Source: CAZEBW01 sp964510205 (GTDB taxonomy: Bacteria; Chloroflexota; Anaerolineae; VGOG01). Taken from it: DNA of 64,000 nucleotides. The stretch lies in contig CAZEBW010000008.1 in NCBI GenBank assembly GCA_964510205.1, forward strand, positions 17,950 through 81,949. Reading direction: 5' to 3'. Both the position numbers and the translations under genes were made by a program. This document shows positions 55,365 to 64,000 of the stretch, piece after piece. The notes under the pieces are model-generated. The model ran no database searches. It had not been told where the DNA came from and worked only from the letters and a program-made list of their open reading frames with translations. Position 1 is the stretch's first letter. The number at the start of each line of letters is the position of its first letter.

Positions 55365-58300
55365 ATGAAAAGAAATGTTTTGATCATTCTGGCCTTGATG
55401 GTGTTAGTGATCAGCACGGGGCAGGTATGGACCGACGATCCCGGACACGCTCTTGTCCAACAGGCGGGGCCTGCCATAAGTGCCGAGGTCACCCTGAATC
55501 CTGTAGCTGATACTTACGTATTCGAAGGAGCGCCCGACACGAACTTCGGCGCAGACGCCACGCTGCGGACAGGCGAGTGTGTCGCCTGCTTCGTTCCCGG
55601 GCGGGAGCGAATTCTGTTGCGTTTCGACTTGACAGGTTTGCCCCCCAACGCAGTCATCAGCCAGGCCACCTTGCGCCTATACCAGGAAGGGAGTTGGAGT
55701 TGGGGACTCAGTTCGGTGAACCTGAGCGTTCGTCGGGTGATCCACCCCTGGGAAGAGCTATCAGCTACCTGGAATGATCGTCCCCTGATCACCAACGCCA
55801 GTTTCGCCTCGACCACGTCTGGCACTGGGACTGGCTGGCGCACCTGGGACGTGACATCGCTGGTGCAGCTCTGGCAAGATGGATCGGAACCCAACTACGG
55901 CTTTGGCCTGAAGGGTCCAGAGGGTGGTGACTGGACTAATCGCTGGGGCCGGACTTTCACCAGCCGAGAAGGCAGCGCCAACCAGCCGGAGTTGGTGCTG
56001 ACCTACGCAACCTGCCCAGAGCCACCAGTTCTTCACCCTATCAGCAACCCGGAATGTGATGGCGACTACATCGTCTCCTGGACCTTGCCCGACGGCGGCG
56101 TAACGATCATTCAAGAGGACGACAACCCTGACTTCTCCAGCCCAGAAGAGTGGGGGAAAGAATGGCCACAGCAGATCCACGTTACAGGCAAGAGTCCAGG
56201 CACCTATTACTATCGAGTCAGACTTTGTGGCTGTGATGATTGGAGTAATACGGAGTCGGTCCAGGTATGTGCCCTCACTGCCCCTACCCTCTACCCCATC
56301 AGCAACCCCGACTGTGACGGCGACTACACCGTCTCCTGGTCCTCGGTTGGCGGAGCCACGCACTATGTCCTGGAAGAGGACGACAACTCCTCCTTCTCCA
56401 GCCCAACTACTGTTTATGAGGGCCCGGACACCTCAACAGACATTGCAGGCAACAATCCAGGCACCTACTACTATCGAGTCAAGGCCTGTAATGCTGAGGG
56501 CTGCAGCCAGTGGAGCAACATCGAGTCGGTGGAAGTCTGGCCCATCCCTGCTGCCCCCATCCTTGATCCTATCTTCAACGACGAACCTTGTGACGGAGAC
56601 TATGCCGTCTCCTGGTCCTCCGTCGCTGATGCTACCAGCTATGAACTGCAGGAGGACGACAACGATGCCTTCTCCAGCCCAACTACCGTGTACTCAGGCC
56701 CAGACACTTCTACGGATATCACCGGCCAGAGCGGTGGAACCTGGTACTACCGCGTGAGGGCCTGTAACTGCCGAGATTGCGGTGAGTGGAGCAATACGGA
56801 GTCGGTCTACGTCTTGGACACGCCCACACTCGACCCGGTTGAGAACGATGACTGCGATGGGAGCTACCCCGTTTCCTGGTCCTCCATCCCCGACGCCACC
56901 AGCTACGAATTGCAGGAGGACGACGACCCCGACTTCTCCAGCCCAACCACGATCTATCAAGGCTCAAGTACCTCCACGGACGTCGTGGGCAGGAGCCCAG
57001 GCACTTACTACTATCGCGTGCGGGCCTCCAATGCGCTATGCAACAGCGCCTGGAGCGACACCCAATCGGTAACGGTTTGGCCTCTCCTGGATGTCCCCCC
57101 TACCCTCGACGCCATCAGCAACGACGAACCCTGCGACGGGGACTACACCGTCTCCTGGTCCGCCATCGCTGACGCCACCAGCTATGAACTGCAAGAGGAC
57201 ATTGATCCCTCTTTCTCCAACCCAACCACGGTCTATGAGGGACCAGATCCCTCAACGGAAATCACAGACCAAACCGGAGGGACTCATTACTATCGGGTCA
57301 GGGCCTCCAATTGCCGCGACAGCACGGATTGGAGCAACACCGAGTCCGTCTACGTCCTGGATGCCCCTACATTGGATTCCGTTGAAAACCCTGACTGCGA
57401 TGGAACCTATGGTGTTTCCTGGTCCTCCGTAAAAGACGCCACTGGCTATGAACTGGAAGAGGACGACGACCCCTCCTTCGCCAGCCCAACCACCGTCTAC
57501 CAGGGATCAGGCACCTCAGCGTACATACAGGACAACAGCCCAGCCACGTACTCCTACCGTGCCAGGGCCTCCAACGACTTGTGCTACAGCGGCTGGAGTA
57601 ATACCGAGTCGGTAAAAGTATGGCTCATCCCTGAGCCTCCCACCCTCGATCCCATCAGCAACGACGACTTCGACGGGGCCTATACCGTTTCCTGGTCCGC
57701 TGTCCCTGATGGCACCACCTACGAGCTTCGAGAGGACGACAACGACGCGTTCTCCAGTCCGGACGCCGTTTACTCCGGCCCCTCTACTTCGACAGAGATC
57801 ACGTGCCACGCCGGAGGGACGTGGTACTATCAGGTGAAGGCCTGCAACTGCCGAGATTGCGGCGATTGGAGCAACGTGGAGTCGGTCTCATCGCCGCAAC
57901 CACCCACGGTCACCGGTGTGGAAGCCACGCTCGATGGGGCCGCGGATGATGGCATCGGCTATTTCGTCTCCCTTGCCGGAGCGGGCATCCCCGTGTGGAA
58001 CACCTTCACGGCATACGTGGAACCAAGTGGCGATCCGCTGGAACGTGTGGAGTTCAGCATGAACGGCCAGACCCACGTAGACGACACACCCGACGACGGC
58101 TGGACGGCTCAGTTCGACATGAGCGAGTTGCCGGCTGGAAACGCCACCCTGCAAGTGATCGCCTACGACAGCGGTGGTCTCTGTTCACCGCCCGAGCGGA
58201 TCACGATTTACACCATCGCTCCTCCTCCCTGGTATGGTCAGTCCTGGGTGCTGAATCCGCACGTCACCTGGTCAGAGGCACAGGGGAAGTACACCTTTGA

Positions 58301-60947
58301 GGGCCGTGTGCCCAACAACCCTCGCCTCTACTACCAGAAAGACTTCGACGTGCCGTACCTGGGATCGCTCCGAAATTGGTTCGAATCAGACATCGTCGTC
58401 ACGGAGAAGTTCGGGATTGACGGTGAGTGGGAGTACCAGGCCAGGGGCGTCCTCAAGGCAGAGATCTTGAGCATCCCCGCGCTGGACAAGCAATATCCCG
58501 CACGCCCCATTCTCAGTGGGCAAGCCAGTATGGCTGAGTACGGACTGCAAAGTTATGAATGGCAAGAATCCCTGTCTGTGCCGGGTGTAAGGACACCCGT
58601 GATCGAAGATCTTACTGTTGCCACATTCAGCATCGGTCCTGTTACGTTTAGCATAAAGCTCAGTGTGGATGTTGGGTTCAACGGCAGCATCACCATCCAA
58701 GGTCGCCTGCTCAACGACTTGACCGCAGATGAGATACGTCTTATTCCCGGCATCTCCCCTTATGTGGAAGTTGATATTGGCCTGGAGATCCTCTTCGGTC
58801 TAGCCAAAGTTGGGTCCAAAGTTCGCCCGACATTCACCTTCTACCTGCCCATCGTCTATGACTTCACCCCGCCTGCGGGGCAGGAAAAGCTGTATCTGGA
58901 CGACCCCTGTGTTCGCTTCAGGCTGAAAGTTACCGTCTATGTCAAGGTGCTATGGGGTTTGTGCGGAGCGGAGAGCGATTCCTATACACTCATAGATGAG
59001 GATTGGCCAGAAGGGTGCTCCGAGGGCCTGGCCCGCGTTGTGGTCCAGGTGGTAGAGCCGGAGGAATCGCCGGTTGACCTGTTCGCGTCGCCCATCGTGG
59101 CCAGCGATGGGCAAGGCGGGGCAATGGTGGTGTGGATTGCCGATCGTGACGACGATCCAGAGACCGTCGAACCCGAGGTCTTTTACCAACTCTGGGACGG
59201 CGCTGGGTGGGGTCCCAAAGCTCAGTTGACCGAAAACCAGCGTTTTGAGACCGATCCACAGGTCGTCTTCCTTTCCACGGGCGAGGCGATGGCGGTGTGG
59301 ACGCAGAACGAACTGACCCGCGCAGAGGGAGAGGCTCTGGCTGACCTCAATGCTGCCCTGGCCCAGCAAGAGCTGTACTACAGCCGCTGGGATGGCGCCC
59401 AGTGGAGCGCACCAGGGCGCATCACCGACAACGATCTGCCAGACGGTCGGGCAGCCCTGGCAGCCGGGCCTGATGGCCGCGCTCTCCTGGTCTGGTTGAG
59501 AGATGGCGATGCCCAGATAGAAACGCGGGGTGACTGGGAGGTCTACTTCAGCCAATGGAACGGCGCCGCTTGGAGCGTGCCAGCCCCTGTCACCTCCGAC
59601 CCAGGGGCAGAAGCCGCTCAACCAGCCGTGGCCTATGACAGCACGGGACGGGCTTTGGCGGTATGGTCCCACGACGCCGACGCCGACTTGCTCACCGCCG
59701 AGGATCGCCATCTGGCGTATGCGACCTGGGACGGCGCCGCGTGGAGTGCACCGACCGTGCTCAGCGGTTGGCCGCCCGGTGCCCTCTCCCCTGAGGTGAC
59801 CTTCAGTGCAGCGGATGAACCCCTACTGATCTTCACCATCCGTGAGCAGGATGCAGAGGGCCAATTCTATGGAGAGGGCCTGCACGACCTCCTGTGGTCG
59901 GCTCGCCTCACGGCCGGCGGTTTGCAAGTGGCATCCATAGGACAAAGCACGCAGGCCGCTGACCCTCAACTGATCGTCAATCCCTCCAACTACGCTATTG
60001 TGGCCTTTCGAGGCTTTACGGGTCTGGGTGATGAGGGCTTTGGCGGAGACGTGGTGGTGGCCACAGCCGATCTTAGCGAGTCCACACTGCACTGGAGTAC
60101 GCTCCAGTTCCTGACAGAAGATGCAGCCAGGGACTGGCAGGTCACGGCTACTGTGGATCCTGTCTCGGGGCACACCATCATCATAGATGTGCACGGAGGG
60201 ATGGAAGAAGCCAGGGGAGTGGCCCCGTTGCTGAAAGGGCACGGTACAGCCCTGGCTTTGAGCGACGAGTTAGCGACCCTGGAGATTCCGTTTGGGAAAG
60301 ACCTCAGCATTGCGGCAGCCGACATCGCGTTTTCAGATAGCCATCCTCAGCCGGGCGAGACGGTGCTGATTACGGCCACGGTACGCAATCTTGGGATGCA
60401 GAGCGTCGGCGCTGGTGAGAGGCCCCTGGTGCGCGTGTACCGTGCCGCTGAACTGCTCGGCGAAGCCGTGATAGATACCGCTCTGCTTCACAACGAGGTA
60501 GTGGAAATCACTGTGCCCTGGACGGCGACCGGCGGCCTGAACGAGATCTCCGTCGTCGTTGACCCCATCGATGTTGTGGAAGAGCTAGATGAGAACAACA
60601 ATACAGCGACCAGCTACATTGGTCAAATGCCGCCGCCCCGTTTCCTGGTAGCTACCGCGGCTTTGGAGAAAGAAGCGATATGGCTGGATTGGGAACCTGA
60701 GACGGGCGGTGTCGACGGCTATCGGATTTATCGCTCGACATCGCTGGGGGGTAGTTATGAGGCAGTTGGAGACACGACCGAATCGAGATACATTGATCGC
60801 GATCTGCTTGCAGGGAAAAGGTACTACTACGTGGTGACAGCTCTGGACAGTTTTGGCGTAGAGTCGGCTTACAGCGATGAGGCTTCCGCTGTTCCAACAG
60901 GGACGGTTTCGGTGTATCTCCCCCTCATCCTGAGGAACTACCCTTGA
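55365..60947 (+). CDS. 1860-aa secreted multidomain protein with C-terminal YLPL motif
   Basis: AGGAGG precedes ATG 55365; a signal peptide covers about 1-22. Order: a DNRLRE/CBM96-like domain (about 45-215: DTYVFEGAPDTNFGADATLR, LRFDLTGLP); seven FN3-like repeats of about 90 residues (about 218-845) with the signature CDGDYTVSWSSVADATSYEL and paired cysteines; regions of unknown fold (about 845-1230); a beta-propeller-like part (about 1230-1480: GAMVVWIADRD, ALLVWLRDGDA, RALAVWSHDAD); a CARDB domain (about 1645-1755); a final FN3 domain (about 1758-1845); and C-terminus VYLPLILRNYP. It probably binds polysaccharide or cells at the surface. Expression appears attenuated by the leader upstream. 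Confidence 0.88.
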   Translation: MKRNVLIILALMVLVISTGQVWTDDPGHALVQQAGPAISAEVTLNPVADTYVFEGAPDTNFGADATLRTGECVACFVPGRERILLRFDLTGLPPNAVISQATLRLYQEGSWSWGLSSVNLSVRRVIHPWEELSATWNDRPLITNASFASTTSGTGTGWRTWDVTSLVQLWQDGSEPNYGFGLKGPEGGDWTNRWGRTFTSREGSANQPELVLTYATCPEPPVLHPISNPECDGDYIVSWTLPDGGVTIIQEDDNPDFSSPEEWGKEWPQQIHVTGKSPGTYYYRVRLCGCDDWSNTESVQVCALTAPTLYPISNPDCDGDYTVSWSSVGGATHYVLEEDDNSSFSSPTTVYEGPDTSTDIAGNNPGTYYYRVKACNAEGCSQWSNIESVEVWPIPAAPILDPIFNDEPCDGDYAVSWSSVADATSYELQEDDNDAFSSPTTVYSGPDTSTDITGQSGGTWYYRVRACNCRDCGEWSNTESVYVLDTPTLDPVENDDCDGSYPVSWSSIPDATSYELQEDDDPDFSSPTTIYQGSSTSTDVVGRSPGTYYYRVRASNALCNSAWSDTQSVTVWPLLDVPPTLDAISNDEPCDGDYTVSWSAIADATSYELQEDIDPSFSNPTTVYEGPDPSTEITDQTGGTHYYRVRASNCRDSTDWSNTESVYVLDAPTLDSVENPDCDGTYGVSWSSVKDATGYELEEDDDPSFASPTTVYQGSGTSAYIQDNSPATYSYRARASNDLCYSGWSNTESVKVWLIPEPPTLDPISNDDFDGAYTVSWSAVPDGTTYELREDDNDAFSSPDAVYSGPSTSTEITCHAGGTWYYQVKACNCRDCGDWSNVESVSSPQPPTVTGVEATLDGAADDGIGYFVSLAGAGIPVWNTFTAYVEPSGDPLERVEFSMNGQTHVDDTPDDGWTAQFDMSELPAGNATLQVIAYDSGGLCSPPERITIYTIAPPPWYGQSWVLNPHVTWSEAQGKYTFEGRVPNNPRLYYQKDFDVPYLGSLRNWFESDIVVTEKFGIDGEWEYQARGVLKAEILSIPALDKQYPARPILSGQASMAEYGLQSYEWQESLSVPGVRTPVIEDLTVATFSIGPVTFSIKLSVDVGFNGSITIQGRLLNDLTADEIRLIPGISPYVEVDIGLEILFGLAKVGSKVRPTFTFYLPIVYDFTPPAGQEKLYLDDPCVRFRLKVTVYVKVLWGLCGAESDSYTLIDEDWPEGCSEGLARVVVQVVEPEESPVDLFASPIVASDGQGGAMVVWIADRDDDPETVEPEVFYQLWDGAGWGPKAQLTENQRFETDPQVVFLSTGEAMAVWTQNELTRAEGEALADLNAALAQQELYYSRWDGAQWSAPGRITDNDLPDGRAALAAGPDGRALLVWLRDGDAQIETRGDWEVYFSQWNGAAWSVPAPVTSDPGAEAAQPAVAYDSTGRALAVWSHDADADLLTAEDRHLAYATWDGAAWSAPTVLSGWPPGALSPEVTFSAADEPLLIFTIREQDAEGQFYGEGLHDLLWSARLTAGGLQVASIGQSTQAADPQLIVNPSNYAIVAFRGFTGLGDEGFGGDVVVATADLSESTLHWSTLQFLTEDAARDWQVTATVDPVSGHTIIIDVHGGMEEARGVAPLLKGHGTALALSDELATLEIPFGKDLSIAAADIAFSDSHPQPGETVLITATVRNLGMQSVGAGERPLVRVYRAAELLGEAVIDTALLHNEVVEITVPWTATGGLNEISVVVDPIDVVEELDENNNTATSYIGQMPPPRFLVATAALEKEAIWLDWEPETGGVDGYRIYRSTSLGGSYEAVGDTTESRYIDRDLLAGKRYYYVVTALDSFGVESAYSDEASAVPTGTVSVYLPLILRNYP

Positions 60948-60977
60948 TTTGGCCATCAGATTCAACAGCGGCATCCC

Positions 60978-61010
60978 AAAGAGGGTGGAGGAATCTGCTC
61001 CACCCTCTTT
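60978..61010. terminator. Bidirectional terminator between convergent genes
   Basis: AAAGAGGGTGGAG (60978-60990) and CTCCACCCTCTTT (60998-61010) form a perfect 13-bp stem, with short T/A stretches inside the arms. It lies between the + strand 1860-aa gene and the minus-strand argH stop. Confidence 0.8.
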
Positions 61011-61012
61011 GA

Positions 61013-62419
<1,407 letters not shown>

Positions 62420-62423
62420 CGTG

Positions 62424-62454
62424 CACCTCACGTTTCACGCTTCACGCATCACGC
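62424..62454. repeat. TCACG-type short repeats between argG and argH
   Basis: Four imperfect units of TCACG(T/C)(T/A/C)T (top strand). Same type as at 27605-27642 and in the ccmA tail. Confidence 0.5.
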
Positions 62455-62455
62455 C

Positions 62456-63703
<1,248 letters not shown>

Positions 63704-64000
63704 CTTCTCATACCTCCTGACATGATAATAGAACAGGCCGACTCTCGCGTACGAACTTCCGGAGAGTCGGCCTGTAGTTAGCAAGTAAGGTAATGGTGCG
63801 GGAACTACCTTCGTAACGGCATTTGGCAAGGCAAAACTCCCCAGAGCGAGCGCCTGGATCGAAAACGCCTGGTCGTGATCTGGCTGGAGTTTTGTTTGCC
63901 GAAGGACGTCATGGGATTCCCACTTTCGTTTCCGAACTGTCCTTCTCAGGGAATGTTTAGCGTCTCCCTACAGGGCTAATCATCTCCAAAAAGTCGTTGC
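63704..64000 (-). promoter_or_regulatory. Structured leader upstream of argG
   Basis: No gene is seen. On the minus strand, a perfect 14-bp hairpin (63733-63746 with 63762-63775; arms ACAGGCCGACTCTC/GAGAGTCGGCCTGT) sits about 30 nt before the start codon. A second structure pairs GGCAAAACTCC (63830-63840) with GGAGTTTTG (63886-63894). The first hairpin lacks a T-run, so it may control translation or RNA stability rather than termination. The left end of the leader runs to the window edge, and no clear promoter was found. Confidence 0.45.

Noticed and set aside
63733..63775. Terminator or T-box in front of argG
   Set aside because: No T-run follows the hairpin on the minus strand, and the T-box antiterminator consensus was not found.

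Overview
This window most likely comes from a bacterium of the phylum Chloroflexota, probably Anaerolineae-like. That is inference, not proof. It rests on four things: high-GC coding sequence with many short palindromic intergenic repeats; a siroheme-dependent (Ahb) heme pathway beside a Ccm system with a Cys-type CcmE; large secreted proteins with Thr/Pro linkers and a shared C-terminal 'VYLPLV' motif; and in-frame repeat peptides such as 'LSKVEG'. Nearly all genes are on the + strand. Only argH and argG at the right end are on the minus strand. I saw no rRNA, tRNA, CRISPR array or intact transposase.

Layout. 1-1.1 kb: the 3' part of a ribosomal protein S1 gene. 1.2-3.5 kb: a two-component pair whose histidine kinase carries two CXXCH heme motifs in its sensor domain. 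3.5-15.5 kb: a respiratory cluster with an ArsR regulator, a Tat-exported molybdopterin enzyme, a four-cluster ferredoxin subunit, an NrfD membrane subunit, a CBS protein, a stomatin-like protein, two tiny membrane proteins, and four multiheme c-type cytochromes (7, 8, 10 and 5 CXXCH motifs). The 8-heme one resembles hydroxylamine oxidoreductase. The 10-heme and 5-heme genes carry a frameshift and a premature stop. 15.6-32.0 kb: cytochrome c maturation (ccmE, F, A, B, C, D) interleaved with heme synthesis from glutamyl-tRNA to heme through siroheme (Met8-like, hemA, hemX-like, hemC, cobA-hemD, ahbC, hemB, ahbD, ahbAB, hemL). This would supply heme and covalent heme attachment for the cytochromes upstream.

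32.2-41.3 kb: a beta-propeller/di-heme peroxidase-like protein; a small SLATT/DUF4231-Nudix-TIR remnant group; DegV; a membrane protein between two copies of a 106-bp repeat; and an aminotransferase/GatC-like/amidase/MFS operon. 41.4-47.4 kb: a 2009-residue secreted FG-GAP protein. 47.5-53.6 kb: a small hypothetical, metG, a GT39-like membrane protein, a pyruvate-kinase-C-terminal-like protein and a radical SAM activase-like protein. 53.6-61.0 kb: repeat-rich spacer, a golvesin-domain secreted protein, a structured leader with a terminator/antiterminator arrangement, and an 1860-residue secreted multidomain protein. 61.0-64.0 kb: argH and argG with a structured leader.

The most noteworthy structures are these: a 101-bp MITE-like element in three copies, each with 9-bp target duplications; the heme/cytochrome supercluster; a riboswitch-like leader at 55.16-55.34 kb; a 27-bp repeat inserted in the same reading frame in two unrelated enzymes; and the C-terminal YLPL motif of secreted proteins.
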